DNA from: Maribacter sedimenticola
GTDB taxonomy: Bacteria > Bacteroidota > Bacteroidia > Flavobacteriales > Flavobacteriaceae
Direction: 5' to 3'
NCBI RefSeq assembly: GCF_900188415.1
Contig: NZ_FZNV01000009.1
Coordinates: forward strand, 51,176-115,175
Length of the DNA: 64,000 bases
Positions 37,227-45,576 of this stretch are shown here, in pieces. The notes beneath the pieces are model-generated. The model saw nothing but the letters and a program-made list of their open reading frames with translations. It made no database searches and was not told the DNA's origin. Both the position numbers and the translations under genes were made by a program. Within the stretch, counting starts at the first letter, position 1, and each line of letters begins with the position of its first letter.

Positions 37227-38165
37227 TTAATCGTTTAGTCCTATTTGTTCAATAGTGGCCCTGGTATGTTCGTTGTACGTTTTTTCATGTAATGCATAAT
37301 ATAGGATGCCATTTACAAATTGAGAAAGGCATTGCCCGTAGACTGCCGTTATCAAGATGCAACAGGTACCTATAGTGTATACTACGGTAGTTACAATTGA
37401 GTTGGCAAAATCAACATCATTTTCTACAACATGAAAGGTGTAAATGCCTAAAATTATACCCGGTATCATTAGGGTAAGCATTAGCAAAAGGCCAAGTAAT
37501 AAGCCCAAGATAAAATTTACCCCTACGGATTTCCAAAAGTTTTTGGTCACTAATCGCCACCCTTCACCAAAAGCATCTATTGCCCCTTTTTGTTTGTTCA
37601 GCATATCAAAAAAAGAAACCCCGATCCAAGCGGCAACAAAGAATTGAACAATATATTGGGCAAACATGCCAAGAATGGGTATTATGGCCATCATAATGGC
37701 TACTATCATAAATGCCAGGTAAATAGGGATCAGTAGTAAAATAAATAGGACAATATTTCCCAACTGGCTTTTTGCAAATGCCCAAACTTCCTTTTTGTTG
37801 AACGTATTGTTCTTCTTTTCCTCATATTTGATCATGTAGCTCGTGGATAACGAATAGTTAAGAATGGCCACCAAAATAAAGATGATGAAAAAAAGTCCAC
37901 TGCCAATAACAAGGTAGATGTAATAGTTATCTTCAAAACCCATAGAGTCCGAGAAAGAATTATTATTGGTCTCAAAAGCAATTAATCCTATAACTCCAGA
38001 TACCAATAGATAACTTGCGATCAAAAGGCCGATCATAAATAGACCATTATAGCTTATAAATACATTGGTGAAATTTTTAATGTTCTGTTTAAAAAAATCA
38101 AAATAAACGGAAATAATTTCTCCAAAATCACGGTTTACCCGCAGTGGTATGTAGTTGTCTTTCAT
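37227..38165 (-). CDS. Polytopic membrane protein of the MoxR/DUF58 block (DUF975/GDPD-membrane-like)
   Basis: A 312-residue protein with six or seven long hydrophobic segments and short loops. A conserved-looking amphipathic start (F-G-E-I-I-S-V-Y-F-D-F-F-K-Q-N) resembles DUF975 and glycerophosphodiesterase membrane-domain proteins, which are thought to be structural membrane proteins. The start MKDNYIPLRVNRDFG overlaps the end of the SpoIIM-like gene by 38 bases; an upstream ATG 15 codons earlier would overlap more. No catalytic residues are evident. Its role is inferred only from the operon. Confidence 0.75.
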   Translation of the reverse strand: MKDNYIPLRVNRDFGEIISVYFDFFKQNIKNFTNVFISYNGLFMIGLLIASYLLVSGVIGLIAFETNNNSFSDSMGFEDNYYIYLVIGSGLFFIIFILVAILNYSLSTSYMIKYEEKKNNTFNKKEVWAFAKSQLGNIVLFILLLIPIYLAFMIVAIMMAIIPILGMFAQYIVQFFVAAWIGVSFFDMLNKQKGAIDAFGEGWRLVTKNFWKSVGVNFILGLLLGLLLMLTLMIPGIILGIYTFHVVENDVDFANSIVTTVVYTIGTCCILITAVYGQCLSQFVNGILYYALHEKTYNEHTRATIEQIGLND

Positions 38166-39114
38166 ATTTTTTGTTAAGAATAATAGGGTATGCCAAATAA
38201 TAGAATACAATTAAAAACAACGAGGCCGCTATAATAAATATTGCCAACCAATTAGGCATATTGGTATATCTAGTTATAAAACCTTCTATGAAGCCTGCAA
38301 GGATAAAGAAAGGAATGGTGCTCACAACAACCTTTAATCCGTCTTTGGCACCTTTCATAAAAGAAATACGTCTTGAGTATGTTTTTGGAAAAAGAATACT
38401 GTTGCCCATAATTAAACCAGCACATCCGGCAATAATAATTACCGAGATTTCAATAGTACCATGTAGCCAAATTTGTTTATTGGCTTCAAAAAAAACACCT
38501 TTTGTGTAAAAGAAGGTAATAAAGGCCCCTAACATTACCCCATTGCTAAAAAGTATATATGCGGTACCTATACTGGTAATAACTCCAAAACTAAAGGCTA
38601 GGAATGCGACCCTTATATTGTTTATGGTTATTCCAAGAAAACTTCCAATTTCACTTCCGCCCTTATAGATTGCGGCCGGGTCCCCGTTTGCAATATTGTT
38701 CAAGGTTTCGTTAACATATGCATCGCCCAAAATCAATCGGACAAACGTAGGGTCGTTCAGGGCAGAAAGTGCACCAATTGCAGATGCCACAATAAAAAAC
38801 AAAAATGCAATACCCATTGTTTTATGATATTGTCTGAAGAACAACGGAAATTCCGTTCGCCAAAAATCAACAATCCGATTGCGGTTTTCTTTTTTGTTTT
38901 TATATATTTTTTGATGGGCCTGTGCAGCAAGTTCGTTCAAATACAATAAAGTCTTACTTTCTGCGTAATAGGTTTGCGCGTATGCCAAATCATTGGTTAA
39001 TTGAATGTAACCATTGGCTAGCTCATCGGGGTTTGTATTGCGGCCAAGGGCGATAGCCTTTTCAAAAGCGATCCATTTTTCCTTATTTTGCCTTACAAAA
39101 GCAGCTTCGCGCAT
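38128..39114 (-). CDS. SpoIIM-like (stage II sporulation protein M family) membrane protein
   Basis: A 328-residue protein with a cytoplasmic N-terminal helical part of about 100 residues (M-R-E-A-A-F-V-R-Q-N-K-E-K-W, a typical start in this family) and then five or six membrane helices. The segment I-N-N-I-R-V-A-F-L-A-F-S-F-G-V with H-G-T-I-E-I-S is the SpoIIM family mark. Despite the name the organism is not expected to sporulate; the Bacteroidota version is always linked to RDD and MoxR genes. It is the first gene of the leftward operon and is 33 bases from the divergent RDD gene. Confidence 0.9.
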   Translation of the reverse strand: MREAAFVRQNKEKWIAFEKAIALGRNTNPDELANGYIQLTNDLAYAQTYYAESKTLLYLNELAAQAHQKIYKNKKENRNRIVDFWRTEFPLFFRQYHKTMGIAFLFFIVASAIGALSALNDPTFVRLILGDAYVNETLNNIANGDPAAIYKGGSEIGSFLGITINNIRVAFLAFSFGVITSIGTAYILFSNGVMLGAFITFFYTKGVFFEANKQIWLHGTIEISVIIIAGCAGLIMGNSILFPKTYSRRISFMKGAKDGLKVVVSTIPFFILAGFIEGFITRYTNMPNWLAIFIIAASLFLIVFYYLAYPIILNKKYERQLHTTAGKP

Positions 39115-39147
39115 ATATAGTATTTACCTTGTTAAATTTAAGACTTA

Positions 39148-39873
39148 ATGAATAACCTCCAAATCAATACAACGCAAAATGTTAATCTTAATTATACCAT
39201 AGTCAGTATTGGTGAACGAATTTTAGCATTTTTAATAGATGCTTTTATTCTTTATTTGTATTCCATATTGGTAAATCTGATAGGAGATGCCATAGGATAT
39301 GTGTATGATGACCGATGGACACAACGTGGATTGGTAGCACTTATTTTTCTGCCTGCCATGTTCTATAGTTTGTTAATGCATATCATATTTAATGGAAGAA
39401 CTGTTGGTAAAATGTTGATGAAAATGCGGGTGGTGAAAATAGATGGCTCACCTGTACATTGGAGCAATTATCTTACACGATGGATGTTAAGATTGGTAGA
39501 TATTTGGTTGTTCTTGGGTGCAATAGGTATATTGACCATTTTATTTTCTGACAGGAAACAACGTTTGGGAGATGCCGCTGCAGGAACGGTGGTCATTAGT
39601 ACAAAACAAAAGACAAAAGTATCGCATACCATTTTGGAAGAGGTAGAAGATACTTATGTGCCCGTATTTACAAATGTTACCATGCTGACGGACAAAGATG
39701 TACGGCTGATCAAGGAAACGTTTCGTATAGCCAAAAAGAGTAATGATTATAAGACATTAAAAATGTTGAGGGATAAAGTGGATAGTATTTTATTGACCAA
39801 TTCAGAATTATATGATAAACCATATTTGGAAACCGTTTTAAAAGACTATAATTACTTTACTCAACAACTATAG
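39148..39873 (+). CDS. RDD family membrane protein
   Basis: A 241-residue protein. The RDD domain covers about 20-150 with I-G-E-R-I-L-A-F-L-I-D-A-F near 23-35 (the Arg and first Asp), three membrane helices, and G-R-T-V-G-K-M-L-M-K-M-R-V-V-K near 85. The last D lies in F-S-D-R-K-Q-R-L-G-D-A near 135. The remaining 90 residues are a soluble helical tail. RDD proteins have been linked to ion exchange or transport of small solutes. Divergent transcription from the SpoIIM operon in a 33-base gap suggests shared control. The UPF0126 gene follows after three bases. Confidence 0.88.
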   Translation: MNNLQINTTQNVNLNYTIVSIGERILAFLIDAFILYLYSILVNLIGDAIGYVYDDRWTQRGLVALIFLPAMFYSLLMHIIFNGRTVGKMLMKMRVVKIDGSPVHWSNYLTRWMLRLVDIWLFLGAIGILTILFSDRKQRLGDAAAGTVVISTKQKTKVSHTILEEVEDTYVPVFTNVTMLTDKDVRLIKETFRIAKKSNDYKTLKMLRDKVDSILLTNSELYDKPYLETVLKDYNYFTQQL

Positions 39874-39876
39874 CCT

Positions 39877-40488
39877 ATGTTCTATTATATTATAGATATA
39901 TTAGGAACCATTGCGTTCGCAATTTCTGGGGTATTGGTGGCCATGGAAAAAAAACTCGATGTTTTTGGAGTGTTGATTATCGCTTTCGTAACTGCAGTTG
40001 GGGGTGGAACTTTAAGGGATCTGTTAATTGGTATTAGACCCGTAGGGTGGTTAAATGCGCCTATACATATTTTGGTCATTGTGCTTACCGTTATTTTGGC
40101 CATACTATTTGTAAAGCAGCTAAAATATGTCAGAAAATCTCTTTTTTTGTTTGATACCATTGGTATAGGTCTGTATACCATGGCCGGTGTAGAAAAAGGG
40201 ATTGCGGCAGATCTATCACCGGTAATGTGTATAGCGTTAGGTACTATAACAGCATGTTTTGGTGGTGTGATCCGTGATATCCTTTGCAATGAAATACCAG
40301 TTATATTTAGAAAAGAAATTTATGCTACCGTATGTATTCTAGGTGGATTGGTATATTTTTTACTTATACAATTTCCAGTTATAAGTAATACCATAGCCCA
40401 TTCATTGGCTATATTGACCATTATTGTCATGCGTATATTGGCCGTTAAATTCAAAATTTCATTGCCCAATATTTATCGGGAAATATAA
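39877..40488 (+). CDS. UPF0126/TRIC-like seven-helix membrane protein
   Basis: A 203-residue membrane protein made of two homologous three-helix halves plus a seventh helix. The repeat mark is G-G-G-T-L-R-D-L-L near residue 43 in the first half and F-G-G-V-I-R-D-I-L near 128 in the second, each preceded by D-x-x-G-x-x-x-[FY]-x-x-[SA]-G. Prokaryotic relatives of TRIC form trimeric cation channels; the ion here is unknown. It is probably cotranscribed with the RDD gene. A perfect hairpin follows. Confidence 0.88.
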   Translation: MFYYIIDILGTIAFAISGVLVAMEKKLDVFGVLIIAFVTAVGGGTLRDLLIGIRPVGWLNAPIHILVIVLTVILAILFVKQLKYVRKSLFLFDTIGIGLYTMAGVEKGIAADLSPVMCIALGTITACFGGVIRDILCNEIPVIFRKEIYATVCILGGLVYFLLIQFPVISNTIAHSLAILTIIVMRILAVKFKISLPNIYREI

Positions 40489-40496
40489 TTGATAAG

Positions 40497-40522
40497 ATGT
40501 TTTACATTTTTATGTAAAACAT
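40497..40522. terminator. Perfect hairpin between convergent genes
   Basis: ATGTTTTACAT and ATGTAAAACAT pair around a TTTT loop. No T-run follows on either strand, so it may stabilise 3' ends rather than terminate. Confidence 0.4.
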
Positions 40523-40597
40523 GAAAGACCATGTATAGCCTCGTCATTCCACACTTGACGTAGAGTATGTAAGTTATCGTAGATTTTTCTATATCTC

Positions 40598-41314
40598 TTA
40601 TTCAATGACCTCCGCTTTGGTAATGTAAATGTTCTGCATGGGCCAGTCACCCTCATCAACAGGTTGATTGTTTATTTTATCTACTACATCCATACCTTCA
40701 ATGACCCTGCCGAAAGGAGTGTATTCACTATCTAGGTGGTAAGAGCCTGGATCGGTAACAACGATAAAGAACTCATAAGGGGAAGCTAGCATATGCGGAT
40801 TGTCCATTTCACTGCTGGGCATAGATATGGTGCCCCTATGGTGTTTATGTCCCTTACGGGTGTCCGGTGGTAGTAAATATCTTCCAATTTCATTACGTTT
40901 CTTACCTGTTTTGCGGTCATCAGAATTTCCTCCTTGAATTATAAAGTTTTTGACCACTCTATGAAATTGGGTATAGTCAAAATAACCTTTGCGGGTCAAA
41001 TAAATAAAATTGGCACGGTGGTAGGGCACATTTTCGTAAAGTTCAACCGTAAAACTGCCCAAACTGGTGGTAATCTTTACTTTATTGGCCTTTAAATCTT
41101 GCTGGTATTCATAGAAAAAATCAATGGCGTTGTCCTCTGTAAGTTCAAAACTTTCTTCCTCTTGTTTGGCAAGGGAGTCGCTTTTAATTTTTGTGGAATC
41201 TATGCGTGTCTCCGTGTTAATAATTGGACTTTCAGGTTTCTTAGCGGTATCTTTGCAACTTATTGTTAACAGGGCGGCCACAATAATATATAAATAGGAT
41301 TTAGCTAGGGTCAT
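40598..41314 (-). CDS. Cyclophilin-type peptidyl-prolyl isomerase lipoprotein
   Basis: A 238-residue protein that starts MTLAKSYLYIIVAALLTISC with lipobox Cys20, so it is anchored in the envelope. After a linker rich in Lys, Ser and Glu (to about 70) comes a cyclophilin domain: F-T-V-E-L-Y-E-N-V-P near residue 87, Y-T-Q-F-H-R-V-V-K-N-F-I-I-Q-G-G near 111 (with the catalytic Arg in F-H-R), and G-R-V-I-E-G-M-D-V-V near 213. It helps fold exported proteins by proline isomerisation. Its start codon overlaps that of the divergent Nudix gene in CATG, so its promoter must lie within the Nudix coding sequence. Confidence 0.93.
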   Translation of the reverse strand: MTLAKSYLYIIVAALLTISCKDTAKKPESPIINTETRIDSTKIKSDSLAKQEEESFELTEDNAIDFFYEYQQDLKANKVKITTSLGSFTVELYENVPYHRANFIYLTRKGYFDYTQFHRVVKNFIIQGGNSDDRKTGKKRNEIGRYLLPPDTRKGHKHHRGTISMPSSEMDNPHMLASPYEFFIVVTDPGSYHLDSEYTPFGRVIEGMDVVDKINNQPVDEGDWPMQNIYITKAEVIE

Positions 41315-41954
41315 GGATTTTAATTTATTTGAACATCAGGTCTCAAAAATAAAAGATTTACCGCTACCAGGTGAGGCTTCGCAATATAAAATGGCTCCAC
41401 AAGGTCGTGTAGCGGACTTAAAACAAATAAACCTGACACAAAAAAATCCTAGGAAAGCAGCGGTAATGGCTTTGTTTTATCCATCCGAAGAAAAAAAAAC
41501 GAACCTTTTGCTTATTCTGCGTAAAACATACAAAGGCGTACACTCCAATCAAGTTGGCTTTCCAGGCGGAAAGGCGGAAAGAATTGATAATGGACTTTTA
41601 AACACCGCATTGCGCGAAACACATGAGGAAGTAGGGGTAGAGCCAAAAGATGTAACGGTGGTGAAAGAATTGTCCACTATTTTTATACCGCCCAGCAATT
41701 TTATGGTACAACCCTATATGGGACTTTACAAAGAACCAAAACCTTTTCGTAAGCAGGATAAGGAAGTAGAAACAATTTTAGAGGTGCCCTTGCTCGATTT
41801 TATGGATGAAAAAAAAATCGTAACAAAAAAGTTGACCACGTCTTATGCCTCCAATATTGAAGTACCTGCCTTTAAATTAAATGGTTATATTGTTTGGGGG
41901 GCAACAGCAATGATGTTGAGCGAGATTAAAGAGTTATTAAAGCAAGTGATGTAA
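41313..41954 (+). CDS. Nudix hydrolase, CoA pyrophosphatase-like (NudL)
   Basis: A 213-residue protein of the UPF0035/NudL type that may cleave CoA or acyl-CoA to 4'-phosphopantetheine and 3',5'-ADP. The Nudix box lies in G-F-P-G-G-K-A-E at about residues 88-95 followed by A-L-R-E-T-H-E-E-V-G-V at about 103-113; the upstream S-N-Q-V-G-F-P matches the CoA-specific signature. Homologues begin with this same M-D-F-x-x-F, which supports the ATG at 41313 even though it overlaps the start of the divergent cyclophilin gene by two bases. The acyltransferase gene follows after 24 bases. Confidence 0.9.
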   Translation: MDFNLFEHQVSKIKDLPLPGEASQYKMAPQGRVADLKQINLTQKNPRKAAVMALFYPSEEKKTNLLLILRKTYKGVHSNQVGFPGGKAERIDNGLLNTALRETHEEVGVEPKDVTVVKELSTIFIPPSNFMVQPYMGLYKEPKPFRKQDKEVETILEVPLLDFMDEKKIVTKKLTTSYASNIEVPAFKLNGYIVWGATAMMLSEIKELLKQVM

Positions 41955-41978
41955 GCTTAATTATTTATTTTAGCATCT

Positions 41979-42785
41979 ATGGGATTATTTAAAACAAACC
42001 CTTTTGGGCATAATTTATTTTTAAAGAAATGGCTTATCCGTATTTTGGCGGTGCTTTCGCATCAGCGATATAAACGTTTTAATACGCTGGAGATTGAAGG
42101 TTCTGAAATTATTAGGAATTTACCGGATAGGAATGTGCTATTCGTAAGTAACCATCAAACTTATTTTGCGGATGTTGTGGCAATGTTTCATGTGTTCAAT
42201 GCAAGTTTAAGCGGTAGGGAAGATTCCATTAAGAATTTAGGCTACATATGGCAACCAAAACTGAATATGTATTATGTTGCGGCCGCGGAGACAATGAGAA
42301 AAAGTCTGTTGACAAAGATCATGGCCTATGCGGGTTCCGTCAGTGTGGAGAGAACATGGCGGTCAGAGGGCAAGGATGTAAAGCGCCAGGTTAAAATGAG
42401 CGATATCTCTAATATAGGCAAGGCCTTGAACGATGGTTGGGTCATTACTTTTCCCCAAGGTACGACAACACCTTGGAAACCGCTACGAAAGGGCACCGCT
42501 CATATCATCAAAAAATATAAACCGGTAGTGGTTCCTGTTGTAATTGATGGTTTTAGACGATCGTTTGATAAGAAAGGGCTGCGTATCAAGAAAAAAGGTA
42601 TACTGCAATCCATGGTCATCAAAGAACCTTTACAGATAGATTATGACAATGAAACTTCAGAGTCCATTATAGAAAAATTGGAATATGCCATAGAACAACA
42701 TCCGTCCTTCTTAAAGGTAATCTCAAAAGCGGACCTTTTGGCATATGAAGAAGAGAACAAGCAGCGAAAGTGGAAAACACCTTAA
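41979..42785 (+). CDS. 1-acyl-sn-glycerol-3-phosphate acyltransferase-like protein (PlsC family)
   Basis: A 268-residue membrane-associated acyltransferase. Motif I is S-N-H-Q-T-Y-F-A-D at about residues 57-65 with the catalytic His and Asp. Motif III reads F-P-Q-G-T-T-T-P rather than F-P-E-G-T-R-S; this Glu-to-Gln change is at a residue that normally contacts the phosphate end of the acceptor. V-V-P-V-V-I-D-G-F is motif IV. It may therefore acylate an acceptor other than lysophosphatidate, for instance an ornithine or glycine lipid; that is inference. Its stop codon is interlocked with that of the opposing gene on TTAA. Confidence 0.85.
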   Translation: MGLFKTNPFGHNLFLKKWLIRILAVLSHQRYKRFNTLEIEGSEIIRNLPDRNVLFVSNHQTYFADVVAMFHVFNASLSGREDSIKNLGYIWQPKLNMYYVAAAETMRKSLLTKIMAYAGSVSVERTWRSEGKDVKRQVKMSDISNIGKALNDGWVITFPQGTTTPWKPLRKGTAHIIKKYKPVVVPVVIDGFRRSFDKKGLRIKKKGILQSMVIKEPLQIDYDNETSESIIEKLEYAIEQHPSFLKVISKADLLAYEEENKQRKWKTP

Positions 42786-43432
42786 ATTTCCAATTGTCTT
42801 AGTTCCGTATAGTTCTTTTTTAGCTTTCTTAGGAGTAGGCCATATAGAAGGAAATAAACCCCTCCCATAAATAATGTGAGTACTACTCCAAAAATACCAA
42901 TGGCTAGCATAATGGTAATTTTGAGCTTTTCTTGAGATACATTGGCCAATCCTTCTTTGAATTCAGGGAATGCCAGTGCAATATTATCGTTGAGGTAAAC
43001 ACCTATAATCATGATTATGATCGTGACCATGATCATGGACAAGGAAAAGATAACATAATGTTTCACCGTTTTTCTGGTCTTTATAATCTTCCTCATCAGG
43101 TTTTTAGAATTGTCCAGAACGGAAATTTCCTTAAATCGTTTATAGAATTGAAAGATAAAATATAGGGCAACGGTATAAATAAATACAGATAGTCCAAATA
43201 GATATTGGGAAACACCAATTTTTTCATAAACCTCCATGCCCTCTCTCATGGAAGGGAATAAGTAAAGAAGATGGGGCACGGAAAATTCCAAAATACTAAT
43301 GATCAATATCCATTTTACGATAGATGAGGATTTTTTCCAAATCATCTTATGAATATCTTCATAGCTTAGCTTAGGAACGTTAAACTCCTTGTTTTGCCAA
43401 TCTTTCTTCAATAATTCCAGTTCATCCGTCAT
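42782..43432 (-). CDS. Four-helix membrane protein paired with an ECF sigma factor
   Basis: A 216-residue protein with a soluble N-terminus of about 35 residues (M-T-D-E-L-E-L-L-K-K-D-W) and four hydrophobic segments near 38-60, 80-100, 130-155 and 175-205. It starts three bases after the stop of the ECF sigma gene, an arrangement expected for a membrane-bound anti-sigma factor. No recognised anti-sigma domain is visible, so the role is inference. It has no metal-binding H-x-x-x-C-x-x-C motif of the ZAS type. Confidence 0.7.
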   Translation of the reverse strand: MTDELELLKKDWQNKEFNVPKLSYEDIHKMIWKKSSSIVKWILIISILEFSVPHLLYLFPSMREGMEVYEKIGVSQYLFGLSVFIYTVALYFIFQFYKRFKEISVLDNSKNLMRKIIKTRKTVKHYVIFSLSMIMVTIIIMIIGVYLNDNIALAFPEFKEGLANVSQEKLKITIMLAIGIFGVVLTLFMGGVYFLLYGLLLRKLKKNYTELRQLEI

Positions 43433-43435
43433 ATA

Positions 43436-43930
43436 TTATGGATTCAAAATGGTTCTTAATTTGTTTTTGATACGGTTCATTTTAACACGCGCATTTACTT
43501 CTGAAATACCCAATGTATCTGATATTTCCGTATAATTTTTATCTTCCAGGTATAGGAACACTAGCGCTTTATCGACATCGCCCAACTGTTTTACGGCCTT
43601 ATACATCAATTTTAACTGAAGTTCCTCTGTTTCGTCATATTCATCTGCCTTTATCTTAAAAATTACGGATTCGTAATCCGCCGTATCAATTCTCTTTTTG
43701 TTTTTACGATAGAGGGTTATTGCCGTATTCAAGGCAACCCTATACATCCATGTACTAAACTTTGCATCTCCCCTAAATTTGGGATAGGCTTTCCACAGTT
43801 GAATGGTAATTTCCTGGAACAGATCGTTGTGAGAATCGCGGTCATTGGTATATAGTGTACACACCTTATGGACAATATTTTGATTGTCTTGCAGCTCCGT
43901 CACAAATTTGTGTTCCAGTTCTTTGTTCAC
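43436..43930 (-). CDS. ECF-type RNA polymerase sigma factor
   Basis: A 164-residue sigma-70 family member with region 2 (D-L-F-Q-E-I-T-I-Q-L-W-K-A-Y-P-K-F and F-S-T-W-M-Y-R-V-A-L-N-T-A) and region 4 (Y-L-E-D-K-N-Y-T-E-I-S-D-T-L-G-I-S-E, a helix-turn-helix, followed by V-K-M-N-R-I-K-N-K-L). It is cotranscribed with the four-helix membrane protein that probably controls it. The signal is unknown. Its upstream region is short and separated from the M20 gene by that gene's terminator. Confidence 0.93.
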   Translation of the reverse strand: MNKELEHKFVTELQDNQNIVHKVCTLYTNDRDSHNDLFQEITIQLWKAYPKFRGDAKFSTWMYRVALNTAITLYRKNKKRIDTADYESVIFKIKADEYDETEELQLKLMYKAVKQLGDVDKALVFLYLEDKNYTEISDTLGISEVNARVKMNRIKNKLRTILNP

Positions 43931-44000
43931 TAGTGGTTGGTGGTTATTACGTAATTAGTCTAACAAAAGTTTTTTTTGTTACATCAATTTTACGAAAATT

Positions 44001-44032
44001 AAAAATGTCCAAGGATTACCTTGGACATTTTT
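44001..44032 (-). terminator. Intrinsic terminator of the M20 amidohydrolase gene
   Basis: AAAAATGTCCAAGG and CCTTGGACATTTTT form a perfect 14-base stem with an ATTA loop and T-runs. It lies 18 bases past the stop codon of the leftward M20 gene. Confidence 0.9.
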
Positions 44033-44049
44033 AAAAAGTTGAATGAATT

Positions 44050-45477
44050 TTAGTTTCTATAATTCAATGCTGGAGCCCTATCGCCCAAAAGTGGGATATA
44101 TTTAAAATCAGCCCCTCTGTTTTCCAAAAATTCTGTTTTTGCCTGCTCCACCAATTTTTTGTCCTTAAATAGGTCCATAGCGGTTTTGGTCAAAGTTTTT
44201 GCCGCAACCATCATACCTTTATTGCCAATAGATGTACCGCCGGCCGCAACCGCTTGCCAGCTATGGGCGGGAGTTCCGGGAACCCAAGTGGCCGTGCCAA
44301 AACCAACGGTAGGAACCGTAAAGCTAACATCGCCCACATCTGTAGAACCATAGGCCCTTGCTTCGGTTTTATATGGCTGTATATTTTTGGCAACATTAAG
44401 ATCTGCCTTTTCCATTCCCAATGTTTTGGCAATTTTATCGGCAAATACTTTTTCCTCTGCTGTGTATGCTATACCACCAACTTCCGTTAAGTTATCATGA
44501 ACAAGTTTTTGTAAGGTTAGGTTGGGTAAGAGTTCATGGGTGCCACCGATCATTTCATAATCCATTGTAGTACCTGTACCCAGTGCTGCGCCTTCTGCCG
44601 CTTTAACCATTCTGTCAAAAATATCAATGACAACATTACGGGAATTATGACGGGCATAATAGTAAACTTCTGCAAAATCTGGTACCACATTGGGCGCTTT
44701 ACCTCCGGAAGTTATGACATAGTGAATTCTAGCCTCTTGCGGTATATGTTCCCTCATCATGTTGACCATAATATTCATTGCCTCTACGCCATCAAGGGCG
44801 GATCTTCCTTTATCTGGGGAACCTGCGGCATGAGCGGAAATACCATGAAATCTAAATTTTGCTGATTTGTTTGCCAACGCAGCACCTGCGCTTGCGGCAT
44901 TTTGCGCTCCCGGATGCCAGTGCAGGGCAATGTCTACATCGTTAAAAAGTCCTTCACGGACCATATATACCTTTCCTGATCCACCTTCTTCCGCAGGTGT
45001 GCCGTAAAAACGTATGGTACCTTGCATTTTGTTGGCTGCCAACCATTCTTTGGTAGAGATGGCCGCTGCGGTAGACGCGGTACCGAATAAATGGTGTCCA
45101 CAGGCATGGCCTGCAGCTTTTTCCGCAGATTCTTTTTCGGCAACCGCTTTTTGGGAAAGTCCCGGTAGAGCATCATATTCTCCTAAAATAGCTATTACAG
45201 GGCTTCCACTGCCATATTCCGCAATAAAGGCGGTCGGGATACCGGCAACACCCTTGGTTATGGTAAAGCCGGCATTTTCCAAGGTCTCTTGCAATAGACC
45301 CGCACTTTTTTCTTCCTGGTAGCCCATTTCTGCGAAATCCCAAATATTTTGAGCTATAATTCCGTATTCCTTACTTTTTTGCTCTAATTTTTGAAGTACT
45401 TCCTTTTCACTTTTCTGCGCGCTCACAGATAGGAAGGTGGCGCCGAGTAATATCGATAAAATAAGGGTTTTTCGCAT
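44050..45477 (-). CDS. Exported M20-family amidohydrolase (AbgB-like)
   Basis: A 475-residue metal-dependent hydrolase with a signal peptide (ending F-L-S-V-S-A-Q). The catalytic domain shows G-E-Y-D-A-L-P-G near residue 98, H-A-C-G-H-H-L-F-G near 125, G-T-P-A-E-E-G-G-S-G-K near 159 and A-L-H-W-H-P-G near 184, which together supply the two-metal site of the M20D branch. The closest known relative type is p-aminobenzoyl-glutamate hydrolase subunit B. Export suggests that it deacylates or cleaves peptides or N-acyl amino acids outside the cytoplasm; the substrate is unknown. Confidence 0.9.
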   Translation of the reverse strand: MRKTLILSILLGATFLSVSAQKSEKEVLQKLEQKSKEYGIIAQNIWDFAEMGYQEEKSAGLLQETLENAGFTITKGVAGIPTAFIAEYGSGSPVIAILGEYDALPGLSQKAVAEKESAEKAAGHACGHHLFGTASTAAAISTKEWLAANKMQGTIRFYGTPAEEGGSGKVYMVREGLFNDVDIALHWHPGAQNAASAGAALANKSAKFRFHGISAHAAGSPDKGRSALDGVEAMNIMVNMMREHIPQEARIHYVITSGGKAPNVVPDFAEVYYYARHNSRNVVIDIFDRMVKAAEGAALGTGTTMDYEMIGGTHELLPNLTLQKLVHDNLTEVGGIAYTAEEKVFADKIAKTLGMEKADLNVAKNIQPYKTEARAYGSTDVGDVSFTVPTVGFGTATWVPGTPAHSWQAVAAGGTSIGNKGMMVAAKTLTKTAMDLFKDKKLVEQAKTEFLENRGADFKYIPLLGDRAPALNYRN

Positions 45478-45551
45478 GATGTCAGTTATTTGAGTTAGGC
45501 CTTAAAGATACTAAAAAGAGAATATTATTTTAAAGTAGTAGTCCATTTGAT

Positions 45552-45559
45552 TAATTTTG
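45552..45559 (+). promoter_or_regulatory. Candidate -7 box of the NADH dehydrogenase gene
   Basis: TAATTTTG matches TAnnTTTG and lies 17 bases before the ATG at 45577. No matching -33 TTTG is seen at the usual spacing. Confidence 0.45.
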
Positions 45560-45576
45560 CCGTCAAGTTAAAAACT

